DNA of 64,000 bases from Cryptomeria japonica (GCF_030272615.1 NC_081415.1:190060270-190124269); one strand, 5' to 3'. Numbered from the stretch's first letter, positions 23,719-35,142 are shown. The notes: generated by a model from the letters alone, not told the origin. A program made the numbers and translations.

Positions 23719-25038
23719 TTACACCCAGTATTTGCGAAGGTGCATGTTGTTTACAAGATCAGATAAAGGTTCACCTTTTGGAGTGGCAAGCTGATATGCC
23801 CCCGAGCCATAGGCGACAGTCACTATGAAAGGCCCAACCCAATTAGGTTCAAACTTACCTTTGATGATATCAGTAGACTGTGCATTCTTAGGGTTTGCCT
23901 TTAAAACTAGATCTCCCACTTCGAAGTGTCGCCCTTTGACCTTCTTATTATAAGAGCGACGGAGACGGTTTTGATATGCTTGCAAATGTGTCAGGGTTGT
24001 CTAACGTTTCTCATCTAACATCTCAAGCTGATGCAACCGAGAGACTCTGTGCGTCTCATCATCAATCAAATGTTGCAAGGAAACACGCAAGGAAGGAATC
24101 TCCACTTCCAAGGGTAAAATGGCTTCCGCACCATACACCAAGGAATAAGGTGTTGCTCCAGTAGGTGTGTGGATAGAAGTGCGATAGGCCCATAGTGTTG
24201 GATTCAACTGTACATGCCAATCTCGACCAGCATCATTGACAACCTTTTTCAGGATTTTGATAATGGTTTTATTTGATGCTTCGGCTTGACCATTACCCTG
24301 TGGATAGTATGGACTAGAGAAACGGTGTTGGATATGAAACTTTTCACAAAGTTCCTTGACATCTTTATTCTTGAAGGGATGACCATTATCTGTGACTATG
24401 GCAAGGGGAACCCCATACCAACATATAATATAATTCAATAGGAATTTTGAAATTTGCACACCAGTGATATAGGTCATGGGGATAGCCTCGATCCATTTTG
24501 TAAAATACTCTGTGGCTGTAATGATGAACTTGTGTCCATTTGCAGATGTCGGGTGAATCTTGCCAATAAGATCTAATCCCCATTAAGAAAAGGGCCATGG
24601 AGATATGACAGAATGAAGCTCTTGGGCTAGTGCATGAATGTAGTTTCCATGGATTTGGCATTTGTAGCACTTCTTAAAAAAATCGTAAACATCCTTTTCC
24701 AGAGTGGGCCAATAATACCTAGCACGAATCAAATTTTTGGCTAAGCTCAAACCATTGAAATGGCCCCCACATATACCATCGTGAACCTCATGTAAAGCCA
24801 TTTGTGCTTCGTCAGAATCCAAACACCTGAGGAGGGTATGGTCAAAGGAACGATGGTAAAGGGTGTCGGCAATGATGACATATTTGGCCGTCTATCGGAT
24901 GAAGGCTCGACGTTGGTTAGCAGAAAGGTCAGGTGGTCAGGTTTGGGATTTCAAATATTGATATACGTCATTGTACCACGGGGAGTTGGGACCAACAAGA
25001 ACGCACATCACATTTGTTGTCAGAATGTCACCAATTAA
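23719..25038 (-). pseudogene. T1 integrase
   Basis: Reading leftward: the linker GPNSPWY, then YVIIADTLYHRSFD, the zinc domain with H..H and CYKCQIHG (about 24,650), and core motifs GLDLIGK (about 24,565), VTDNGHPF (24,38x) and GQAEASNKT (about 24,290), i.e. the D,D,E triad is kept. The C-terminal segment is WVGPFIVTVAYGSGAYQLAT, ending at 23,719. Frame changes near 24,480-24,580 and a stop before WGLD break it. It would insert element DNA into chromosomes. The lineage is Tat-like by close similarity to element C. Confidence 0.8.
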
Positions 25039-26595
25039 TGTAGCTAGGAAATCGGAAATCATGAAAGCAAATATCAATATTAGTCATAGCTCAATCACAA
25101 AAGCTCAAATGCAATGATCAATCCTAATTACATCCAATAGAGATATGAAAACAAGATATTCAAGATCGAAAACTTAAGTAAACCAAATGCAGACTTGAAT
25201 GTCTCCTTCATGTGGCTCCATTGTCCTTCTTTCTTCTTCAAATAACTTTGTTGTGGATCTCACCTTCTAGTGCATACACATGAGATGAAAGCAAGTAGAC
25301 AAGATAGAAGCACAAGAATACTCGAACTGTGATTGATTCGACAAAGTGATTAGTTCGATAATGTGATTAGTCTTGATTGAAGAAATTGATCCAATTTATA
25401 GATAAATTGGAGAAAAGACAAGATTAGCATGAAATTGGTATTAGAGGCAATTGATTTCAAAATGGGAAAATTGAGTGGAAAGAAGAAGGTTATGACACCT
25501 TCTATGTCATGAATTATGACATGTTGCCAATGCAAAGGTTAGAAGAATAGAGGCTTATGACATCTTGCTATGCCAAAAGTATGATGCATGAGAAATTCAT
25601 GCTTCCACCGAAGCACAAAAATAGGGAGAACTAGAGAGAAATTAATTAGGTGGAAATTAAATTTGACAAATTAGAAAATGAGGTGGAAATTAGGAATTAG
25701 GAAATTTAGAAAATTAGAAAATTAGAAATGAAGAAATTAGGAATTTAGTGAATTAATTAATAATTTCTCATTTATTAATTAATTCACAAAGAGGGAATTT
25801 AGAAATTGATAAAAAATTAGGAAATTAGGTAAATCAATTAATAATTTGTCATTTATTAATTAATTCACAAAAAGAGGAATAATTAGTTAGCCAATTAAAT
25901 TAAACATTTAATTGTGACACGAAGACCTAGGATAAATAAATAAATTATTTAACCTAGAGGAAGAAAATGGAGAGAAAATGACAAACAAGGTTAAATGAAT
26001 AAATCATAAAACCCTAGAGAATAAATTAAAAATGCAAGGACATCAATTAGGTCTTGATATAAAATTGATTTGATGTTGATTCGATCATGATTTTGAATTG
26101 ATAAATGATTTGATTGATAAATGCACCAATTTATGAGGAATAATGACAAATTGATCCAAATTAACACGATTGAGAAGGACGACGATCGATGACAAACTGA
26201 TCGCAAAATGACAAGATTGAAAATGATAATGCAAAATGACAAGATTGAAAATGATAATGATCGATGACAAATCGATCACAAAATGACAAGATTGACAAGA
26301 GGACAAAACCCTAATTAGGATTGACGATGTCCAAAATGATGACAAATTAGCACGCACATTGATGCGACAAGATAAGATTGACCAAAATCATGACTGAAGA
26401 TTGTTGTCGACAAGACCAATTTCGAAAGCGAGACAACTGGAGAAATGCAAAAGAAAGACTCGATGCTCACAAATGATAAAGACCAAGTGCGTGACATAGG
26501 AGAAATGTTAATGCGATGCAAGAACCCTAAAATAAGGCAATGCGTAAATGTTAAAGTATGATTCCGCAAGCATTGACCATTTTTAGGTGTCTACA
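25039..26595 (-). repeat. T1 LTR
   Basis: 1,557 bases, TGTAGCTAGG...GTGTCTACA. Its partner is at 48,025-49,578. It contains low-complexity AT stretches (25,680-25,910) and a degenerate tandem built on GATGACAAATCGATC...AAATGACAAGATTGA (about 26,160-26,310). Confidence 0.8.
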
Positions 26596-28088
26596 GATAT
26601 CATGGAAAACTTTGTTAGAAGACTCAAGACGGGTTCAGGCAAATACAAAGGCAAGTTGCCCTTGAAATGTATTAACTATGGAAAGATTGGATATTTTTTC
26701 TGCCAAATGTCCCTATGATGATAAGAATGAAGATGATTAATCAAGTAATAGAAAATCGTATGGTAAGGACATGAAGAATAATATGTACCAGCATGGTAGA
26801 AGAGGCTACTAGAAGCAAAGCAGTCTTTACACACATGAAAGTGATACCATAGATGAGGAAAGTGCCTCAGATAACTATTGTAGTGAAGATGAAGTCAGAG
26901 AAAACCTTTTCATTGCCCAAGAGGTTCTAGTACCTAAAGAAGAAGAAGAGGAAGAGAAAGAAGGAGAAGTATATCTTGAAGTAGACCTCATCAATGCCTT
27001 GGAAGAGTTGAAGAAACCAAGAAGAGATTTTAAGAAGGTGAAAAAGGTTGCAGCTGAAAAATAAGAGTTGTTGGAAGAATCTCTTGAATAATCCAAGGAA
27101 ACAATTGCAGATCTAAAACTTCATTTGGAAGAGGCCAAGAGGATCCATGAAGTTACTAGTACAAACTTTAGTAAAAAGGAGAAGGAGCATCAAAACTTGG
27201 AAGAAGAAATTATCAAGATTTGGAAGGAATTAGAGAAAAGAAATGAAGAGATGAAAGTGAGAAGCAAATATGAACGTAAGACTGAAGCTTTAGACAAGAT
27301 GTTGAGCAAACAAAAGCAATCTAAAGATATTGGTGGCTTAGGATTTGAAGAGGGTCAAAGTTCAAATAGAAAAGACACATCCAGTAAGGAGATATAGTTT
27401 ACTTCTTCAAATGAAGGTGAAGAGAAGAAGACATTCACGATAAGCAAATATACTGGTATGAAGACATATGCAGATGCTGTTAAGAACTGTCACACAAACC
27501 AGTATTACACAATCAATAAACCAGAGACCATACTCAATGCACCAACATGAAGATCCAAGGAGAAATGCAAGAGTTATTCATGAAGGATTCACTAGAGTTA
27601 GCAGCATGAAAGGAAGACCTCCAATGAGATAGTCATTTGCAGGACCAAGACAATCTAATCGGTATGTTCAAAACTTTCATGGTTATTATCACTAGTGTAA
27701 TAAGTTCGGTCATAGAATGGAAGATTGTAGGAAAATGAATGTAAACCCCAGTTTTGAAAGTAGAAACTCATTTGCTATTTTACAAGGTACAAATGTCACA
27801 TGATACAATTGCAATGATTTTTCGCATAAGATTTATGAGTGTAGGAGAAATGTGCAGATGTCCTACAATAATTCTTTGGATACATCTTTCAATGCTAATG
27901 TAAAATATTATAAGTGTCAAAATTTTGGTCACATAGTAAGGCATTGTATGATGAGAATTGATGAGAAAAAGAAAACGGTAATAGATCAGAAGGTAGAGAC
28001 TAAACCAGAACACAAGATGACAAAAGAGGAGAAGAAATAAGAGAAACAGGTTTGGATAGAGAAAGAGAAGAACAAGACAAAGTCAAGC
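26596..28088 (+). pseudogene. S internal 2: gag C-terminal part with repeated zinc knuckles
   Basis: Begins with the second copy of the 162 bp duplication (26,596-26,757), then the acidic and coiled-coil part (26,900-27,320). Three more CCHC-like motifs follow: about 27,690-27,735 (CNKFGHRMEDC with its first half altered), 27,808-27,845 (CNDFSHKIYEC) and 27,905-27,950 (YYKCQNFGHIVRHC, close to intact). With the knuckle before the insertion this makes four. The frame from 27,852 continues into the protease. Stop 26,810 matches 10,359 of internal 1. Confidence 0.75.
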
Positions 28089-29470
28089 TTGATTGTGCAG
28101 ACTGCTCTACATATTGAAAGGAAGAATTTATGGGTAGATGATAGTGGTTTCTCAAAACACATGACCGAAGACAAGAAAGAATTTATCAAGCTTGATGATT
28201 GGAATAGTGGTTATGTCTGTTTTGGTGACAACTCCTCTATCAAGATTAATGGCCATGGTACATTGGATATTGATGGAAAACTCAAGGCTCATGATGTGTA
28301 CTATATGGAAGGACTAAAGCATAATCTACTAAGTTTAAGTCGTATATGTGACAAAGGATACAAGTTCAAATTTGACTCTATCGGTTGTCAGATAAGCAAG
28401 CAGAGTATTGGTCGGGTTGTAGCAGGAGGAAAGAGAAAATATGGTAATGTCTACAATATGAGGGAATGCTATGAGTTCCAATGCATGATGGGATAGGTTG
28501 ATCAAAGTTGGTTGTGGTATCAGAGATTAGGTCATGTGAACTTTGATAATCTGGTGAAGATAAGTAAAAACCGGTATGTGATAAATATTCCACAAATAAC
28601 TAAACCAGCAAGTACCTTTTGTGATGAATGCATAAGAGGAAATCAAATCAAAGTGAGCTGCAAAACAAAAGAGTATAATACCTCAAGATCTCTATTGTTA
28701 GTACATACAAATTTGTGTGGACCAACAAGGACAAGGGTTTTGACCAGTGAGAGATACTTCATGTTATTCATTGAAGACTACTCAAGGATGACTTGGGTGA
28801 CATTTTTGCATGAAAAATCACAAGCATTTAAAAGATTCATTATTTTCAGAAGGATGGTTGAAAATGATAGTGGGCACCAGTTAAAGTGTTTAAGATCGGA
28901 CCAGGGTGGAGAATATTCTTCAATTGAGTTTATTGACTACTGTGAGAAACATGGAATCCTGAGACAGTATTCAATAACAAGAAAACCACAACAGAATGGT
29001 GAGGTAGAAAGGAAGAATAGGATATTAAAGAAAATGGCTAGAACAATGTTGAATGAGGCTAACATACCAGATACATACTAGAAGGAATCAGTTCATACTA
29101 TTTTCTATACATTAAACCATGTACAACTAAGAGTGAACAATAGAATGACTCCTTATGAGTTATGGTACGACCGAAAACTATCACTCAAGCATTTTAGAGT
29201 TTTTGGAAGTAAGTGCTTCATCAAGAGATATGTTGATGGATTGGGAAGTTTTGATTCCAGGAGTGATGAAGGAATCTTCTTGGGTTACTTAACCAATAGT
29301 GAAGCCTACAAATGCTACAACAAGAAATTGAGAAAAATGGTTGATAATATAAATGTGAGAATTGATGAAGACCTACATAAGAAAGAATTTGCATGAACAC
29401 CCTATATTGATGTTTCAGATGATGAGAATGAAGATCAATCTGACAATGGACTAGTATAAGAAGCACCAAG
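28089..29470 (+). pseudogene. S internal 2: protease and integrase
   Basis: Same frame as the preceding knuckle. The protease box is LWVDDSGFSKHMT. The integrase zinc domain reads WYQRLGH, with the first zinc-binding His changed to Tyr, then FCDECIRG. In the core the first catalytic Asp is changed (HTNLCGP instead of HTDLCGP), while RSDQGGEYSS and NGEVERKNR are kept. The end is SDEGIFLGYLTNS. Stops at 28,494, 29,079 (shared), 29,394 and 29,457 (shared). Even without the stops, this integrase would lack its triad. Confidence 0.85.
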
Positions 29471-29507
29471 AAAGAAATCCAATGGGAAGAAGAACCATCC
29501 GAAAGAA

Positions 29508-31100
29508 TAGATCATAGGAGATAAAAATGAAGGTGTACAAACCATAAGTAGACTAGCCCAGAGTGATGAGTAGGTAAATTTTTATCTCATCCCAAAACTT
29601 GAGCCCAAAATTTTTGATGAAGCTAGAAAAAGTAAAAAGTGGATAGATGCCATGGATGAAGAGCTGAAACAAATTGAGAAAAATAAAAATTGGGAACTTG
29701 TTCCTAGACCGGTAGACAAGAATGTCATAGTTACCAAGTGGATCTACCAGAACAAGATAAATGAAGAAGGCAAAATAATCCAACATAAAGAAATGTTAGT
29801 TTGAAAAGGGTATGCTCAAGTGGAAGGTATTGACTTTGAAGAAACCTTTGCACCGATTGCTAGGCTAGAGTCAATAAGAATTTTTTTAGCTTTCTCTGCC
29901 TATAAAGGTTACAAGGTCTACAAAATGGACATCAAATCTGCATTTTTGAATGGTAACCTTGAAGAATAGGTGTATACGAAACAACTGGAGGGTTATCTTT
30001 TACATGATGATGAGAGTTTTGTATGCCGGTTGAAGAAATCCTTGTATGGCTTGAAGTAGGCTCCCAGAGCATGGTATTCTTGGTTGGATAAATACTTGAA
30101 GGAGCAAGGATTCCAGAAAGGGAATGCAGACAGTAACTTGTATGTCAAGGTAAATGGAGATCACATGATTATAGTTGTTGTATATGTGGATGATATTATC
30201 TTTAATGGAGACAAGGACATCATGCAAAGAATTTGCAGATCAGATGAAAACAAAATTTGAGATGTCCATGTTGGGTGAGTTGTCCTATTTTCTTGGTTTG
30301 CAGATCTCACAATAGGAGAAAGGAATTTTCATCTCACAAACCAAGTATGTTAAAGACATGTTGAATAAATTTCAAATGGAGGATAGAAAACTGGTAAGTA
30401 CTCCCATGGTTATCAGTTGTAAGTTGAGCAAAATAGATGAGTCACTCAAAGTTGAGCTAACACTATATAGGTCTATGATTGGTAGTATGTTATATCTAAC
30501 AACAACTAGACCAGATATTGTACAAGCTATTTGCATGGTAGAAATATTTCAAGATGCTCCTAAATAGTCTCACTTAAATGCAGTTTGGAGAATCTTTAGG
30601 TATCTATAAGGAACTATTAGTTATGGCTTGTGGTATCCAAAGAAAGGAGACTTCTCTGTGTAGGCTTATACTAATGCAGATTAGGTAGGAAGTATTGATG
30701 ATTGAAAAAGTACAAGTGGAGGTGCTTTCTACTTAGGAGAGCAATTAGTATCATGGCACAACAAGAAGCAAGATTCAGTGTCATTATCTACTGCTGAGGT
30801 AGAGTATATAGCAACTGGTACATGTTGTTCATAGGTTTTTTGGATGAAGCAAACACTAAAAGACATACAGGTGGAGATACCTAAACCTATTCCAATCTGG
30901 TGTGATAACTCAAGTGCAATCAACATCTCTAAGAATCAAGTAATGCACTCAAGAACAAAAACATTGCAATCAAGTAGCACTTATTGAGGGATAAGGTAGC
31001 TAACAAGGAGGTCATAGTAGAATATGTTCCAACTAGTGAGTAGATTGCTGGCATATTTACCAAGCCACATCCTTTGGGCCATTTGAGTACTTGAGACAAA
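29508..31100 (+). pseudogene. S internal 2: reverse transcriptase and RNase H
   Basis: The RT opens with WIDAMDEELKQIEKNKNWEL and continues [32 protein letters not shown] and LKKSLYGLK(stop)APRAWY to the active site VYVDDIIF at about 30,183. A shift follows, then the end VSTPMV...GSMLYLTTTRPDI (30,390-30,530). RNase H follows (30,560-31,060; for example STAEVEYIA, and WCDNSSAI with W/C changed). Many stops fall at former Gln or Trp codons (GLK-stop-APR, LEE-stop-VYT). The missing part of internal 1 corresponds to this region. Confidence 0.85.
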
Positions 31101-31361
31101 ATATGGGAGCTATCCCACCATCCGACAACACTTAAATGTGTAGGAGGATGTATGGTTCAGGGGAAGTCAACAATTGTTACCATATTATGATTCTTGAATC
31201 ATGAAGCATGGACATAGGGGGAGAATGTATCCTAACCAGATGTAGACAAGGGAGATATTATGGGTAGACTCTGGCAGCATGATTGGTGTCAGACTAAGGT
31301 TCCCTTTGTCATTGCTTTCAAATGGGGAGAGAAACTGGAACAAAAAATGTTGACATCAATG

Positions 31362-31375
31362 CCAAAGGGGGAGAT
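31362..31375 (+). other. Polypurine tract of S
   Basis: CCAAAGGGGGAGAT directly before the 3' LTR start TGTTGGCATTG. Confidence 0.85.
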
Positions 31376-33084
31376 TGTTGGCATTGAGTTGTGATTGATA
31401 TCAACTGGCATTGCAGACTACTGATAGGGTGTGTCAACCCGGTATGAAGAAGATTGAACTGGCATAAAGAAGAGAAGTATTATTATGTGTTGACAAATGA
31501 TACCACCAGTATAAGGAGAGATACTAGAGTGAGTTTACATTCCTGAGTATTAATTGGTGAGGTATAAACTAGTATGAAGGTTGGCTCTTTTTTTTTGATG
31601 AAGAGGTAAAATGTTTGATGAATTAAAACAACACCTGGTGAGCTGAACAAAATGAATGGCATGAAGACTTATCGAAAGACAAGATGAACTGTAAGTATGA
31701 TGTGTTCCCAGTAAAAGTAGTTGTGTAGTATGGTGGACATACCAGTAAATATTTGTACTGATAGGGATGTTCAAGTTTAAATCAACTCTTTGTCAGTGAG
31801 TTGAAAGTATGTCGATATGTGCAATACGGAGCTAAGTTGGCGAACATGCAAAGGTCGAGGAAATGTTCATCAACATGGTTGTCCATGAAGTTGGTTGTCA
31901 TTAAATGATAAACCCAAAAAGCACGGGATATTATCTGACTGTTGTAGCTCGAGGAAGAATGGACTATAGAGAATGATCAGATAGTTGTTGGCATGGTGAT
32001 CGGGGCATGAAATTTGATTGCAGATTGACCTCCAATTAAAAATAGCTAGATGAAATGAGGTCGACCAAGATCAAGGCCAAAAAGCAGGGTATAGTTTGCT
32101 ATTTTTAGAAAACATGCATCAGATGAATAAAAATGTGTATAGATGCATCTTCTAAGAGCACATGAACGATCCAAGGTAGATCAAACAAGATTTGATGCAG
32201 ATCTGGTCAAAGGAAAGAAACCCTAACTGCCTGAAGTTTGAATTTGTTGTTGGTGGGAAAAATTGTTTTTAATATACAAGTCTAAAATCGATGAAGTTGT
32301 TGCTGCAAAATGTTATGTGATTATGCTGGTGTATGAAAGATAGAGAGAAAATATTGTTTAAGTGAAAAGCAAAGAAAATATATAGTGACAATGTGTTGAA
32401 GGAGAAATCGATAAGGTGTGAATAGACAAAGAATAAACGACAGAGATAGAACCTGTTAAAGTGTGAGCAGGTGTGAGGTGAATCCAATAGACAAAGGTAG
32501 TGAAGTTTTTGATAGAGGAGAACCAACAAAAAGGCAGTGTTGCGGTGAGTGTGGAGGTTTCATAGACCGGTAAGATTGAAACTGGTAGAGCAGTGTATTT
32601 AAGGGTTACAAAACTTTATTTGCAATAGGGAAGTTGCTTTTGTATGTTAATCATCATATTGTTTTCACTAAGTAGGTGCTTAGTGCAGGGGTTGTAGCTC
32701 CTTTAGGTTGTAGCCAATAAATTGTTCAGGGGTTGGTTCTCCTTTGAGTCGGTGCTCATAAATCAGGGTTTGGTTCCCTAAAATTGTAATCAAATCATTT
32801 ACATTGTGAGGCTGGATTGGAGCAGAAGATCTCCAACAGCTATTCTCACCAAGGTTTTTCCCACATTGGGTTTTCCTTGTATATTTTGTGTTATATTGAT
32901 GTTATAGAAAATCCTTTAACACACTATTGATGTTATAGAAAATCCTTTAACACACTTAGTTTGCATTGTTTGGTCTACCCATCAACACTTTGTTTGTTTT
33001 ATATTGTACTGGTATATCCTTGTTTGAGAAAAAGTGTTTAAATCACTAATTCACCCCCCTCTCAGTGATCTATTGTGTCCAACA
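31376..33084 (+). repeat. 3' LTR of S
   Basis: 1,709 bases from TGTTGGCATTGAG to CCAACA; the only complete LTR of the unit. It has no TRG insertion. At 32,894-32,955 a 31-base unit (TATTGATGTTATAG...) is present twice in perfect tandem, whereas the other two LTRs have it once. Followed by the right TTTAA target-site duplication (33,085-33,089). Confidence 0.9.
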
Positions 33085-33118
33085 TTTAAAGCATAAAACC
33101 CTTTTTTGGGAACCAACA
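33085..33118 (+). repeat. Last 34 bases of the element B 5' LTR
   Basis: Runs from the right TTTAA copy to CCAACA at 33,118, after which the PBS-like TGGTGACTTTTTTTGGGA starts at 33,122. It joins 8,272 once S is removed. Confidence 0.6.
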
Positions 33119-33810
33119 AAATGGTGACTTTTTTTGGGATTAGTTGTTGAGAATTTCTGGAAAAGAATTAAGCTATAATTAATTTCTACATTGACCCATC
33201 CGAGTCACCAACAAAATGATGACTCTACTAGGGATTAGTTGGCTAGAATCTCTAGAAAAGAATTAAGTTGCAATTAATTTCAACATTGACCCATCTGAGA
33301 CACCAACAAAATGGCGACTCTGCTGGGGATTAGTTTTCTGGAATCTCTAGAAAATAATTAAGTTGTAATTAATTTCTACATTGACCCATCCAAGTCACCA
33401 ACAAAATGGCGACTCTATTGGGGATTAGTTGTCTGGAATCTTTGGAAAAGAATTAAGTTGTAATTAATTTCTACATTGACCCATCTGAGTCACCAACAAA
33501 ATGGCGACTTTGCTAGGGATTAGTTGTTTGGAATATTTGGAAAAGAATTAAGTTGTAATTAATTTCTATATTGACCTATCTGAGTCACCAACAAAATGGC
33601 AACTCTCTTGGGGATTAGTTGTCTGGAATCTTTGGAAAAGAATTAAGCTGTAATTAATTTCTCCATTGACCCATCCAAGTCACCAAAAAAAATGGCAACT
33701 CTCCTAGGGATTAGTTGTCTGGAATCTCTGGAAAAGAATTAAGTTGTAATTAATTTCTACATTGACCCATCCGAGTCACCAACAAAATGGAAACTCAGTT
33801 AGGGAGTATT
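33113..33810 (+). repeat. 95 bp tandem array of LTR-end/PBS junctions (element B)
   Basis: The string CCAACAAAATGG or a close variant occurs at 33,113, 33,208, 33,303, 33,398, 33,493, 33,588, 33,683 and 33,779, a period of 95 bases with one step of 96. Each unit has an LTR-like end (CACCAACA), a gypsy PBS-like sequence (best form ATGGCGACTCTGCTGGGGAT at 33,311) and ~65 bases of leader. Units differ by point changes only. Confidence 0.9.
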
Positions 33811-34560
33811 GCATAAAAATTTTTGGTTTTTTTTGTGATTTGATGGTTGAGCTTTTCTCCCACATTAAGGACCTAAATCTTTTGCCATATAGAGTTATGA
33901 GCTTGTTAAATCTATCCCTTGTCAGTTTGAGTCAATTCTCATGAATGTTGTCTGAGAATCTGTTATATTTCATCTTTCAATGCAAGTTTGTCTAGATTTG
34001 TCCCTGTTTTATGATTATTTCAAAACCTCACAAGTTGTGAGTGGCGACTTTGAGATCTCTCTACCAGTGTGCATTATTTGAGGAAGGACTAAAGAAGAAC
34101 CAAAGAATTTGTATAAGAGATGAAGCAGACTTGAGCTCTCGTGATGGAATTCATATGATGCAATATGATAATAAGAAGATGTTGCAGTGCTGATTTTTGA
34201 ACAAGTTTGCCCTATGAAGAAATTTCGGTTGTTAAAAATTTTGACATCTGCAAAGAGATTGGTGAATTTACAAAAGAACCTAATGGAGAGGTGAAGATAG
34301 TTTAAGAGCTATCACTTTTGCAAGCCAAAAGATTAATTTCTAGTCATCACAACATCTCTAGGTATTTTGATTTTCATAAGTCAAATGTGTTTTCATGCAA
34401 ATCATACATAGAAAATGTCTCTCTATTGAGTAAAGTACTAAGAGAGGGAATAGTAGTGATTATTTTACATGCTTTTGTGATTTATTTCTAGATTTTTTAT
34501 TAAGTTGGATGAAGTATGTTTTGAGATATGCATTGTAGTATTTTAAGATTGTAAAGGGGA
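33811..34560 (+). other. Element B untranslated leader
   Basis: About 750 bases between the tandem array and gag with no convincing frame. A last partial echo of the repeat (GTGGCGACTTTGAGATC) is at about 34,040. Confidence 0.45.
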
Positions 34561-35142
34561 ATGAAAGATAAGATGTATTATTTGCCTATACATCCCTATG
34601 AAATATCAAATGTAAGTGTGCGACCTCTATCAAGTCACAATAGAATGTTATCTATGGAAAGATATAAGCCATTTAGTTTTAATGGCATTCAAGGTTTCCT
34701 AGACCCTTTTCCTACTAAGATTAGGGAATATTTACCTGAGTTCACTAGGAGAGGATCAGAATCAACATGTCAACATCTGCAAGAGTTTTCTGATTTGATG
34801 GGATATTTTGAGATAAATCAAGAAGATATTCTCATGAAGTTTTTTATTCAATCTTTGAAGGGTGATGCCAGAGATTGGATCTCTTATTTGCCAGCATGTT
34901 CTATTTCTTTATGGGATGAACTAAAAGAATCCTTCATGGAACAATTTGGTGAAACAGTTGATCCAGGTTCAGTTATGAAAAGATTCATGGATATTCGAAA
35001 GAAGGAAGATAAATTAATTCCTGCTTTCAATCTAAGATTTGCAAGAACACTGGATGATATTCCTAGTAGCTATAAGCCCAACGATGCAGTGTGTTTAGTT
35101 GTTTACTTAGCTGCATTTGATGAGGAAATGAGCTATTGCTGA
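34561..35142 (+). pseudogene. Element B gypsy gag, capsid part
   Basis: A 193-codon frame from ATG 34,561. The gypsy gag core is clear: FNGIQGFLDPFPTKIREYLP, HLQEFSDLMGYFEINQEDIL, FFIQSLKGDARDWISYLP, LWDELKESFMEQFG and FMDIRKKEDKLIPAFNLRFA. It would form the particle shell. The frame is open for its full length and then shifts at 35,142; the continuation (DKDPKTMHQAYRIEMDIE) is in another frame. Confidence 0.8.

Larger units (their letters stand above)
23279..26595 (-). mobile_element. T1: truncated Tat-type Ty3/gypsy insertion
   Basis: In element (minus) orientation: a full LTR (26,595 to 25,039), then directly the last RNase H/integrase part of pol (25,038 to 23,719), then ~440 bases of post-integrase sequence that stop abruptly at 23,279. 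Gag, protease and RT are missing between LTR and pol, and the 3' LTR is missing. The same LTR family occurs alone inside element N (48,025-49,578). The integration junctions carry a 162 bp duplication instead of 5 bases. Confidence 0.8.
8273..33084 (+). mobile_element. SIRE-like Ty1/copia tandem unit S (LTR-int1-LTR-int2-LTR)
   Basis: The unit starts with TGTTGGCATTGAG and ends CCAACA. It has a 5' LTR (8,273-9,384), a first internal region (9,385-13,336), a middle LTR interrupted by TRG (13,323-14,492 and 22,181-22,348), a second internal region (22,349-31,375) and a 3' LTR (31,376-33,084). Both internal regions start with a copia-type PBS. The integrase and reverse transcriptase resemble the SIRE/Maximus lineage (for example SDEGIFLGY). 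One pair of TTTAA duplications encloses everything, so this is one insertion locus. Doubling by unequal LTR recombination is inferred. No reading frame is intact. Confidence 0.85.

Noticed and set aside
25991-26569. Ser/Ile/Leu-rich minus frames (and their equivalents at 48,848-49,523)
   Set aside because: They come from the degenerate GATGACAAATCGATC repeat of the T1 LTR; not conserved as a frame between the two copies.
33113-33810. CRISPR-like array (regular 95 bp spacing)
   Set aside because: Units are contiguous with no unique spacers, and the context is a plant gypsy element; it is an ordinary tandem repeat.
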